Shown here: positions 44,772 to 52,708 of the stretch, piece by piece
Position numbering within the stretch: the first letter of the stretch is position 1
Layout: every line of letters begins with the position of its first letter
NCBI GenBank assembly: GCA_029202445.1
Contig: CP119321.1
Span: 1,116,001 to 1,180,000, forward strand
Reading direction: 5' to 3'
DNA length: 64,000 nucleotides
DNA from: Candidatus Microbacterium phytovorans
Lineage (GTDB): Bacteria > Actinomycetota > Actinomycetes > Actinomycetales > Microbacteriaceae
The notes under the pieces: model-generated
Databases searched by the model: none
What the model was told of the DNA's origin: nothing
The model's input: the letters and a program-made list of their open reading frames with translations, nothing else
Program-made: the position numbers and the translations under genes

Positions 44772-45644
44772 ATGCTTCGGCTCGCTCCCTCTCACGTGCC
44801 CCTGTGGCGATCTCCCACCTCGGTGCAGTTCGGCGCCGACGCCGTCGTTCGTGTCGACGACATCGCCCCCTGGCAGGAACGTCTGCTCGACGCGCTCGTC
44901 GACGGCATCCCCGACGCGATGGCCATTCCGCTCGCCGGGAACCTCGGCGCAGACCGCGACGCGGCTGAGCGCTTCCTGGAGCGGATCCGCCCGGCACTCG
45001 TCGACGGTTCCCCCCGCCCGCCGAGAGTCGCACTCGAACTCCCGGAGAAGCTCAGCCACGAGGAGGGCGCGACATTCGCACGGGCACTCTTCTCGAGCGG
45101 ACTCGACGTAGACGTGCGCCGGTGGTCGCATGACGGCCACCGTGTCCCCGTCGTCGTCGTGGCCCACCGTCTCCTCGACCCGCGTCGGGTGGCACAGCTC
45201 ATCCGTGCCGACATCGTGCATCTGCCCGTGGAGCTCTCTGGCGACCGGGTCACCGTCGGTCCGCTCGTCGTACCCGGCCGCACCGCGTGCGAAGCGTGCC
45301 GGCATGCGCACCGGCGCGACGCCGACTCCGCGTGGCCGGTCATCGCGGCGCAGCTCCTCTCGCGCGCTCCGACGCCCACCGATCCTGCGCTACTCCAGGA
45401 GTCGGCGCTCCTCGCCGCCCGTATGCTGCGCGGTGCGTCACCGGTCGAGCCGCCCGACGGTCGTCATCACGACGTGTCGCACTCGGTCAGCGTGTCGTCT
45501 TCGAGCGTGCGCCGGACCTGGCGCGCGCATCGCCCGCACGCAGAGTGCTTGTGCCGATCTCCTGAAGGAACCGCGAGCGCTGCCGCTCTCGATGCCCCGC
45601 CGCCTGAGCCCACGACAGCGACAGCGTTCGCGCGGCCCGCGTGA
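44772..45644 (+). CDS. ThiF/TOMM-cyclodehydratase-like protein (Rv3196 type)
   Basis: A 290-residue protein resembling the actinobacterial TOMM leader-binding or ThiF-like family. The diagnostic part is VGPLVVPGRTACEACRHAHRRDAD (~residues 160-183), with two Cys, and the C-terminal HAECLCRSPEGTASA (~residues 252-266) with a second Cys pair; together they could bind zinc. No precursor peptide gene or adjoining YcaO is visible, so it probably acts outside peptide modification. The last 158 bp overlap the 3' end of uvrD2 on the opposite strand. Confidence 0.8.
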   Translation: MLRLAPSHVPLWRSPTSVQFGADAVVRVDDIAPWQERLLDALVDGIPDAMAIPLAGNLGADRDAAERFLERIRPALVDGSPRPPRVALELPEKLSHEEGATFARALFSSGLDVDVRRWSHDGHRVPVVVVAHRLLDPRRVAQLIRADIVHLPVELSGDRVTVGPLVVPGRTACEACRHAHRRDADSAWPVIAAQLLSRAPTPTDPALLQESALLAARMLRGASPVEPPDGRHHDVSHSVSVSSSSVRRTWRAHRPHAECLCRSPEGTASAAALDAPPPEPTTATAFARPA

Positions 45645-47205
45645 TCCCGACGTAAGCGAGTCGCCTTTCCTCGTCGACCGCCTCGAACGTCATCGCGTAC
45701 GAGATCGGGAGGAGCCCCTCCGACAACCCGACCAGATGGACGTGCGGCCACTCCAGTCCCTTTGCCGCGTGCAGCGTCGCCAGGGTGACCGTGCGCAGCG
45801 TCGGCTCGTGCTGATCCTTGGCGCGGGCCTGCAAGCCGTCCGTGAACCGACGGAGTGTCATCCCCTCCGGAGCCTCCTCGGCCAGGCGCAGCAGCGCCGA
45901 GCGTGCTTCCCACGCCTCCCGCAGCGCACCCCCCGCGGCCGGCGGCTCGTCGGTGAGCCCGAGCGAGCGCAGCACGTCCCTCACCGCGGCGACGAATCCG
46001 CCCTCCGTGGGCGCGACCGACGCACCGCGCAGCGCCAACAACGCCTGGCGCACCTCGGGGAGGTCGAAGAAGCGGGTTCCGCCGAGCACGGAAGCAGGGA
46101 TGCCTCGGGCCGCGAGCGCGGCGAGGAGCTCGGCAGACTGCGCGTTGGCCCGGTACAGGACCGCGATGTCGCCGGGATCCTCGCCAGCCGCCAGGAGATC
46201 GGCGATCCGCGCCGCCACACCGCGGGCCTCCGCGACGTCGTCGGGGTAGGCGGTGACCTCCGGGGCCGCCGTGGTCTCGGCATCCGAGTGCAATCGCAGC
46301 GCGCCGGGCCTCCCGCGCATGAGCTCGTTCGCGACGTCGAGGATGCCGGGATCGGAGCGGTAGTTGCGCTCGAGTCGCACGACGGTGGCGTCCGCATACC
46401 GGTCGCCGAAGCCGAGCAGGTACCGAGGGTCGGCTCCCGCGAAGGAGTAGATGGTCTGGCTCGCGTCGCCGACCACGCACAGGTCGCGCCGGTCGCCGAG
46501 CCAGAGTTCGAGAAGTCGGTTCTGCAGGGGCGAGACGTCCTGGTACTCGTCCACCGTGAAGTGCCGATATTGCTCGCGCACCTGCGCCGCCACGCGTGGT
46601 TCCGCCTCCAGCATCCCCGCGCAGGCGAGCAGCACGTCTTCGAAGTCGAGCTGGCGTCGCTCGTCCTTGAGCTTCTCGTACGCGTGCTGAAGGTCGACGA
46701 GCGCCTGGATGCCGACGCCCCCGACCGCGTCGGGTCGATCGCGCGCCGCCTGCTCGATCGACCTGAGCGTGACCTTTCGCCATTCGATCCGCGCGGCGAC
46801 ATCGCGCAGCGTCGCGCCGTCGAGGCGGAGGCCCAAGGCATCCGCTGCCTGACCGAGCAGTTTCACCTTGCCCGACAGGATCGTGGGGGCGACGTCGCCG
46901 GCGACCTGCGGCCAGAAGTGATTGAGCTGGGCCAGCGCCGCCGCGTGGAAGGTCCGGGCCGCGACACCCGCCACGCCCAGAGCGCGCAGCCGGCCGCGCA
47001 TCTCACCCGCGGCCTTCGCCGTGAACGTGACCGCCATCACCCTCGTCGGGGAGTACGCGCCGGTGTCGACACCGTGGGCGATGCGGTGCGTGATGACGCG
47101 CGTCTTGCCGGTCCCGGCCCCCGCCAGGACGCACACCGGTCCGCGCAGCGTCGCCGCCGCCTCCCGCTGCGCGTCGTCGAGTCCGTCGAGCGGATCCGTC
47201 GTCAC
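45487..47205 (-). CDS. uvrD2: UvrD/Rep-type DNA helicase (UvrD2-like)
   Basis: A 572-residue SF1A helicase. Walker A AGAGTGKT at 28-35, Walker B VDEYQDV near 213, ERNYRS near 276, and TLHAAKGLEW with VGITRAAR toward the C-terminus are all intact. Mycobacterial UvrD2 is about 700 residues with a C-terminal HRDC/Cys-containing region; here the protein stops shortly after SRFLQEI, so those modules are missing. GTG 47205 overlaps the nudC stop by 4 nt. The 3' end overlaps the convergent ThiF-like gene. Confidence 0.92.
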   Translation of the reverse strand: MTTDPLDGLDDAQREAAATLRGPVCVLAGAGTGKTRVITHRIAHGVDTGAYSPTRVMAVTFTAKAAGEMRGRLRALGVAGVAARTFHAAALAQLNHFWPQVAGDVAPTILSGKVKLLGQAADALGLRLDGATLRDVAARIEWRKVTLRSIEQAARDRPDAVGGVGIQALVDLQHAYEKLKDERRQLDFEDVLLACAGMLEAEPRVAAQVREQYRHFTVDEYQDVSPLQNRLLELWLGDRRDLCVVGDASQTIYSFAGADPRYLLGFGDRYADATVVRLERNYRSDPGILDVANELMRGRPGALRLHSDAETTAAPEVTAYPDDVAEARGVAARIADLLAAGEDPGDIAVLYRANAQSAELLAALAARGIPASVLGGTRFFDLPEVRQALLALRGASVAPTEGGFVAAVRDVLRSLGLTDEPPAAGGALREAWEARSALLRLAEEAPEGMTLRRFTDGLQARAKDQHEPTLRTVTLATLHAAKGLEWPHVHLVGLSEGLLPISYAMTFEAVDEERRLAYVGITRAARTLSLSWAQAAGHRERQRSRFLQEIGTSTLRAGDARARSGARSKTTR

Positions 47206-48122
47206 GGCCGATCCTCGTCGGCATCGATCCAGTCGCGGATCAAACGGTGAGCGATCGAGGCCGCCCCCGGCAGCTGGACATCGCCGGCGCCGTCGAAAGC
47301 CGCGCGGAGCTCGGCGCGGGTGAACCACCGCACGTCCACGATCTCCTCGCCGTCCGCCCGAGCAGCGTCCGGATCGTCCGCGACCGCATGGAACCCGAGC
47401 ATGAGCGAGCGCGGGTAAGGCCACGCCTGCGAGCCGCGATAGCGGATGCCGCGCACGACAACCCCTGATTCCTCGGCGATCTCGCGCACGATGGCGGACT
47501 CGAGCGACTCGCCCGCCTCCACGAACCCGGCGAAGGCGGAGTACACGTTGCGCTGCGCCCAGCGGGCGTTCTTGCCCAGCAGCAGGCGATCGCCGGACGC
47601 GTCGGTGACGGCCACGATCACGGCAGGATCGGTGCGCGGGAAGTGCTCACGCCCGCACACCGTGCACCGACGCGACCATCCCGCCGCTCGCAGTTCCGTG
47701 ATCCCGCCGCATCGCGGGCAGTACCGCGAATCGAGCAGCCACCGGCCGAGCGCCAGCGCGTTCACGAACACGGATGCCTCTTCCGGCGGCAGGTCGCCGC
47801 CCACCGCGCGCAGCGCCCCCCACTCCGGTGTCGGGACGGGAGCCTCGGCGTCGGCGTCGAACGCGGCGACGAGCAGGGCGGCGCCCCCGGCATCCCTGCC
47901 GAGGAAGGCCCAGGCCGCCTCTCCTCTGACGGCATCCGGCGCCACGAACGCGAGCGAGCCCGTCGGCGCGAGCGGGGCCTGATCTCCCCACACCACGAGT
48001 ACGCGGCTCGCGGAATCCTTGCGCAGCTTCGCCACGAGATCGGACACCAGGCGCTCGTCGGCGGCTCGATCGTGCGATGCGCGCGCCAACGGAGGCGTAT
48101 GCGGGGTGTCCTTCGGCGACAT
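47202..48122 (-). CDS. nudC: NAD(+) diphosphatase NudC
   Basis: A 306-residue Nudix hydrolase cleaving NADH, and in some bacteria removing NAD caps from RNA. A zinc ribbon is seen in YCPRCGG...CTVCGREHFPR (~residues 133-160). The Nudix box is GFVEAGESLESAIVREIAEESGV (glycine to valine in full), and the NudC-specific SQAWPYPRSLMLGF follows. ATG 48122 has GAGAGG ~6 nt upstream. It leads the nudC-uvrD2 pair, an order kept in mycobacteria (Rv3199c-Rv3198c). Confidence 0.94.
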   Translation of the reverse strand: MSPKDTPHTPPLARASHDRAADERLVSDLVAKLRKDSASRVLVVWGDQAPLAPTGSLAFVAPDAVRGEAAWAFLGRDAGGAALLVAAFDADAEAPVPTPEWGALRAVGGDLPPEEASVFVNALALGRWLLDSRYCPRCGGITELRAAGWSRRCTVCGREHFPRTDPAVIVAVTDASGDRLLLGKNARWAQRNVYSAFAGFVEAGESLESAIVREIAEESGVVVRGIRYRGSQAWPYPRSLMLGFHAVADDPDAARADGEEIVDVRWFTRAELRAAFDGAGDVQLPGAASIAHRLIRDWIDADEDRP

Positions 48123-48173
48123 CGAGGACCTCTCTTGCGGGCGTGGCGCGGAGGCGCCGAGACGTGCCCCGCC

Positions 48174-48179
48174 TACCCT
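48174..48179 (+). promoter_or_regulatory. -10 box TACCCT, leaderless promoter
   Basis: TACCCT followed by 7 nt and ATG 48187. Confidence 0.5.
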
Positions 48180-48186
48180 GGGGGGC

Positions 48187-49410
48187 ATGGCACGCTCACC
48201 CCTCACTCTAGCCGCGTCGGTGACGTCCGCTCTGCCTCGGGCGGGCGTGGTGAGCGTCGCCGCTCTCTCCGAGAACGCTGCCGGGCGGTATGACAGCGCG
48301 CTGGCGACGCTCGACGACGGTCGCCAGGTCGTCGTCCGTGTGCCCACCGATGCCGACGCCGATCGCGACCTCCGCGGGGAGGCTCGCGCCCTGCAGGCTC
48401 TCACCGCGGGGGTGCGCGCGGTGCTGCCGCTGGCCGCGCCCGTCATCCTGGGCGACACGGTGCTCGACGCGCGCCCGGTGGTCGTGCACTCGTGGCTGCC
48501 CGGCTACCGCGTCGACGCGGGCCACGTGCCCCCCGGTCCCGGAGTCGCAACGGAACTCGCTGCCGCCATCGCCGCCGTGCACGCTCTGCCCACCTCGGTC
48601 GTCCGCGACGGCGGCCTGCCGGCGCTCGATGCCGCCCAGGTGCGTGCGGAGGCCGAGCGGCTGCTCGACCGCGCCGAGGCCACCGGGGCGCTCCCGTTCG
48701 GCCTGTTGCGACGTTGGAGCGCTGCGGTCGCCGCCGACGAACTCTGGCGATTCGAGACGACGGTCGTCCTCGGCGGCGTCGACCCGGCATCGTTCCTGTT
48801 CGAAGACGATGCCGACGACGTCCCCCGCATCACGGGCCTTCTGCAGTGGGGCGGGTTGTCGGTGGGCGACCCTGCGGTCGATCTTCGATGGCTCGCCTCC
48901 GCTCCCGATGCGCGCACCGATGTGCTCGACGCCTACGCCGTCTCCTCCCCCCGCGCCGTCGACGGAGCGCTGTCAGAGCGTGCGCGGCTCCATGCCGAAC
49001 TGGAGTTCGCCTCGTGGCTCGTCCACGGCCACGCCGCAGGTTCGGAGAGCGTCGTCGCCGACGCCGTCGCCCTGCTCGAGGCGCTCGACGAAAGCGTGCG
49101 AGACGCTCCCCCGCTCGCGCAGGACTCCGTCACCGTCGACGACGCGTTCGCTGCCATCGGGCGCGTGCCGCAGGCTGCGGCCGTCGACACGTCGATGCAG
49201 ACCGACACGTACGACGCCGACGCCCTCTCCGAATACACCGCGGACGACACCGGATCATCGGCGCCGAGCGAAGACGAGACCGCTCCCCTCGAGCTGTCGG
49301 ACTGGGTGCGGCCCGAGCCCGCCGGCGATGCGACGGCCGCGCACGCGGACGACGACGATCCCGAAGCCGCGGCCCGCAACGCGCTGCGCCGCTGGACCGA
49401 AACCGCCTGA
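48187..49410 (+). CDS. APH-fold phosphotransferase homologue, predicted pseudokinase
   Basis: A 407-residue protein with the aminoglycoside-phosphotransferase/kinase fold: an N-lobe with VVVRVPTD (likely the beta-strand Lys replaced by Arg) and a C-lobe ending GDPAVDLRWL. The catalytic HGDxxxxN motif is replaced by LGGVDPAS at 195-202, so catalytic Asp and metal-binding Asn are lost; the second metal Asp (IDWG/IDFG) is Gln220 in LLQWGG. Residues ~310-407 are an acidic disordered tail. It is wedged between nudC and adnB. It is unlikely to phosphorylate anything and may be a binding or scaffold protein. Confidence 0.85.
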   Translation: MARSPLTLAASVTSALPRAGVVSVAALSENAAGRYDSALATLDDGRQVVVRVPTDADADRDLRGEARALQALTAGVRAVLPLAAPVILGDTVLDARPVVVHSWLPGYRVDAGHVPPGPGVATELAAAIAAVHALPTSVVRDGGLPALDAAQVRAEAERLLDRAEATGALPFGLLRRWSAAVAADELWRFETTVVLGGVDPASFLFEDDADDVPRITGLLQWGGLSVGDPAVDLRWLASAPDARTDVLDAYAVSSPRAVDGALSERARLHAELEFASWLVHGHAAGSESVVADAVALLEALDESVRDAPPLAQDSVTVDDAFAAIGRVPQAAAVDTSMQTDTYDADALSEYTADDTGSSAPSEDETAPLELSDWVRPEPAGDATAAHADDDDPEAAARNALRRWTETA

Positions 49411-49420
49411 CGCCCGCGCT

Positions 49421-52400
49421 CTAGCCGCGCAGGATGAGGTCGTCGGCCACGTAGTAGAGGACGACATCGATGTCGGACAGCGCGATGCCGTGTTTCGCGT
49501 GATACGCCCGGCGGTACAGCTCTAGCTGCACCATGCGCTCGGCGCGTTCGGCGGCTGTGCGAGGCGGGCGGCCGGTCTTCCAGTCCACGATCTCGATGCG
49601 GCCGTCGCGCTGGTACACCGCGTCGAGTTTGCAGATGACGACGTGTGGAGCGCCGTCGTCGAGCAGGTCGTCGGCCGTGAAGTCGATCTCCGTCTCCACC
49701 TCTATCGGTTGCAGGTCAGCCCATTCGGATGCCAGGAACCGCTCCTTCAGCTCGGCGAGAGCGTGCTGATCGGCCGACGATCCGATGAAGGCATCGTCGT
49801 CCTGCTCCCACAGGCCATCGTCGTCCGACGCGCCGGCACCGCTGATTCCCGATCGCTGCTCGACCCAGGCGTGGAAGAGGGTGCCCAGACGCGTTTGCCG
49901 GTACGGGCGTTCCGGCAGCGGACGGGCTGCCGCCGCTGCAGCCGCCGAGTAGTTCCCGACGAAGTCCTTGAACCGCGACGCCGGGATCCGTGTCGGCGCC
50001 GACGGGGCCGGCCCGGCCCGGCGGGCGTCGCGCTCGGCTAGGAGGAGCGACAGATCGCGTGACGGCGCAGGGCGCGGATCTCTCTGCGCGCGGGCGACGG
50101 CATCGGCGGCGGCCTGCACCCGTGACCGGCGGGAGCCCAACGGGTCCATCGGCCAGGCGAGCAGACGCTGCTGGTCGAGATAGGGGTTCTCCCCCGTATC
50201 TTCTGGCAGTTCCAGCGAGAGGTCGAGCGCATCGGCGATCTCGATGAGATAGCGGCTGGCGCGGCGTGCCGAGCGCGTGCCCGACCACGAGGCGCCCGTC
50301 AAGAGGAGGTGATCGCGCGCTCGCGTCACCGCGACGTAGGCGAGCCGCCGCTCCTCATCCTGCCGACGCTCGTCGAGTTCCGCGCGGAACACGGCGAGTT
50401 CGTCGCGCACGTCCTGTTGCGTGGGCGCGTCGTCGAGGGACCATCGCAGGCGCGGGAGCCAGCCGCGGTCACCGCGGAACGGGTAGGGCAGAACGCCGAA
50501 GCGCAGCCAACCCAAGCCGTCTCGTGCCTTCGCCGGCAGTTCCTCCTCGACGCAGCGGACGACCGCCACGGCATCCCACTCCAAGCCCTTCGAGCCGTGG
50601 ATCGTGAGCAGTTGAACCACGTCTTCCTCGGGCGGCTCCGTACGCGGCGCGAACTCGTCGAGTCGTTCCGCCCGGTCGAGCCAGGCGAGCAATGCGGACA
50701 GTGAGCCGGAGTCATCGGTGGCGAGGAACCCGTGCAGCTCGTCGACGAAGGCCCGCAACTGGTCACTGGCGATGCGTGCCGGACCGCGCGCTTCGTTCGC
50801 GGCCAGCTCGATGTCCAGGCGCAGTTCGATCTCGATGAGTCGCACGAGATCGGGCACCGGGAGTCCGATCGCTCTGCGCAAGCCCGCGAACACGGCCCCG
50901 GCGTCGCGCAGCCGCTCGATGCCCGCATCGCTGAATCCGTCGAGCCAACCGTGACCGGCCGGTTGCCGGACGATCCAGTCGAGGGCGTCGACGAGCGACG
51001 CCGCATCACTGCGACGCATGAGCGACACGACGTCGGCGTCGAGGGGCTGCAGAGCGGTGTCGTGCCGGACGAGTCGCCGGGCGAGGCTCGCGAGGGCCCG
51101 CAGATCGGCGAGTCCGATCGCCCACCGCGGCCCCGAGAGCAGCCGAATCAGCGCCGAACCGGCCGTCGGATCGCTGATGACGCGGAGCGCCGAGACCACG
51201 TCGACCACTTCCGGAGTCGACAGCAGGCCGCCGAGCCCCAGGATGCGGTGGGGAATCCCCCGGCGCGCGAGGGCGTCCGCGAAGCGCACCATGTGCTTCT
51301 TCGCGCGAAACAGCACAGCGCCGGTCGTCGCGCGCCCTGTCTCCGACCGGGTCGCCCTCAACGTCTCGAACCACGCGGCGACGCGCTCCGCCTCCGCGTC
51401 GACGTCTTCATCGAAGGCGACCTCGACGCGCCCGGCGGGAGCCTCGGGACGTGCACGCAGCGCGTCGACCCGCACGGGCGACCGCTCGGACAGCGGAGAC
51501 AGCACGGCGTTCGCCGCCCCCAGCACCGCCTCGCTGTTGCGCCAGCTCGTCAGCAGCGAGTACTCGGACGACTCCCCTCCCTCAGCGAACGCGGCCCGGA
51601 AGCCGCCGAGATTTCCCGCACTCGCGCCGCGCCAGCCATAGATCGACTGATGAGGATCGCCGACGGCCATGACCGCGGTGCCCGCGAACACCGTCGCGAG
51701 CAGATCACTCTGCACGACGGACGTGTCCTGATACTCGTCGAGGAGCACGACCCGGAATCTATCGCGCAGCTCCGTCGCCACGGCGGGGTGGCGCTGAGCG
51801 ATCTCGAGCGCTCCCGCAACCTGATCCGAGAAGTCGATCACCCCCCGCCGCCGCTTCTGACGCGCATACTCTCGAGCGAGCGCCGTGAGCACGCCCAGGC
51901 CGTCTATCGCGCCGAGGGCCTTCTCCACCTCGGCGTACACCCCCTGGCCACGGCGCGCCGACGGTCGATCACGGATCTCGGCCAGCCCTGCCGGGAATGC
52001 GGCGAGCTCATCGAGGTCGACGAGGTTGTCGGCGGCATCCCGAGCGATCCGCAGGGCGGCGTCGATGATGGTCGACGGTCGGTACTCGATCCCGTCCAGT
52101 CGCGGATCGTCGGCATCGTGCACGACACGACGCATGAGAAGCCAGGCAGCAGACTCACTGAGGACCACGGCCTCGGGGTCGCGCCCCACCCGCACGGCGT
52201 TCTCGCGCACGATGGCGTCCGCGAAGCTGTTGTAGGTGGCGACGGTCGGGCGGTGCAGGAGCGCATCGGGATCCGGATCGACGGCGAGACCCGGCGCAAG
52301 AGCGTCCAGCGCCACCCGGCGCGCGCCATCCCCCGCTCCCGCACGCTCGATCCGCGCGAACACGTCGAGGCGGCCCTCGGCGTGGAGCTCCGGAAGTGTC

Positions 52401-52708
52401 GACAGCATGCCGCGCCGCTCGAACTCCGCCAATCGCTGAAGCCGGCGATGGATGCGCTCGGCCAACTCGCCGGCTGCCTTCCGCGTGAACGTCAGACCGA
52501 GCACCTGATCGCGACGCACGAGGCCGTTGGCGACGAGCCACACGACACGGCCCGCCATCGTCTCGGTCTTGCCGCTGCCCGCGCCGGCGACGACGAGCGC
52601 AGGCGCAAGAGGTGCAGAGATCACGGCAGCCTGCTCGTCGGTCGGCGGGAACTGTCCGAGGGCCGCGGCGATGACGCGCGGAGAGAGAAGGGGCACGGAT
52701 GCCGTCAC
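49421..52708 (-). CDS. adnB: AdnB-like helicase-nuclease subunit
   Basis: A 1095-residue RecB-type motor-nuclease matching AdnB of the actinobacterial AdnAB end-resection complex. Walker A AGAGSGKT at 41-48, helicase motifs VLLDEYQDTS and TIHGSKGLEW, and a C-terminal RecB-family nuclease with LDAVYQRDGRIEIVDWKTG then QLELYRRAY near the end are intact. GTG 52708 overlaps the adnA stop by 4 nt; an ATG 36 nt upstream is possible but less coupled. AdnB acts with AdnA to unwind and trim double-strand breaks for recombination. Confidence 0.92.
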   Translation of the reverse strand: MTASVPLLSPRVIAAALGQFPPTDEQAAVISAPLAPALVVAGAGSGKTETMAGRVVWLVANGLVRRDQVLGLTFTRKAAGELAERIHRRLQRLAEFERRGMLSTLPELHAEGRLDVFARIERAGAGDGARRVALDALAPGLAVDPDPDALLHRPTVATYNSFADAIVRENAVRVGRDPEAVVLSESAAWLLMRRVVHDADDPRLDGIEYRPSTIIDAALRIARDAADNLVDLDELAAFPAGLAEIRDRPSARRGQGVYAEVEKALGAIDGLGVLTALAREYARQKRRRGVIDFSDQVAGALEIAQRHPAVATELRDRFRVVLLDEYQDTSVVQSDLLATVFAGTAVMAVGDPHQSIYGWRGASAGNLGGFRAAFAEGGESSEYSLLTSWRNSEAVLGAANAVLSPLSERSPVRVDALRARPEAPAGRVEVAFDEDVDAEAERVAAWFETLRATRSETGRATTGAVLFRAKKHMVRFADALARRGIPHRILGLGGLLSTPEVVDVVSALRVISDPTAGSALIRLLSGPRWAIGLADLRALASLARRLVRHDTALQPLDADVVSLMRRSDAASLVDALDWIVRQPAGHGWLDGFSDAGIERLRDAGAVFAGLRRAIGLPVPDLVRLIEIELRLDIELAANEARGPARIASDQLRAFVDELHGFLATDDSGSLSALLAWLDRAERLDEFAPRTEPPEEDVVQLLTIHGSKGLEWDAVAVVRCVEEELPAKARDGLGWLRFGVLPYPFRGDRGWLPRLRWSLDDAPTQQDVRDELAVFRAELDERRQDEERRLAYVAVTRARDHLLLTGASWSGTRSARRASRYLIEIADALDLSLELPEDTGENPYLDQQRLLAWPMDPLGSRRSRVQAAADAVARAQRDPRPAPSRDLSLLLAERDARRAGPAPSAPTRIPASRFKDFVGNYSAAAAAAARPLPERPYRQTRLGTLFHAWVEQRSGISGAGASDDDGLWEQDDDAFIGSSADQHALAELKERFLASEWADLQPIEVETEIDFTADDLLDDGAPHVVICKLDAVYQRDGRIEIVDWKTGRPPRTAAERAERMVQLELYRRAYHAKHGIALSDIDVVLYYVADDLILRG

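Noticed and set aside
44772-45644. A TOMM/thiazole-modified peptide biosynthesis cluster
   Set aside because: No YcaO, dehydrogenase or precursor peptide gene is visible; the ThiF-like protein fits the widely conserved stand-alone Rv3196-type family.
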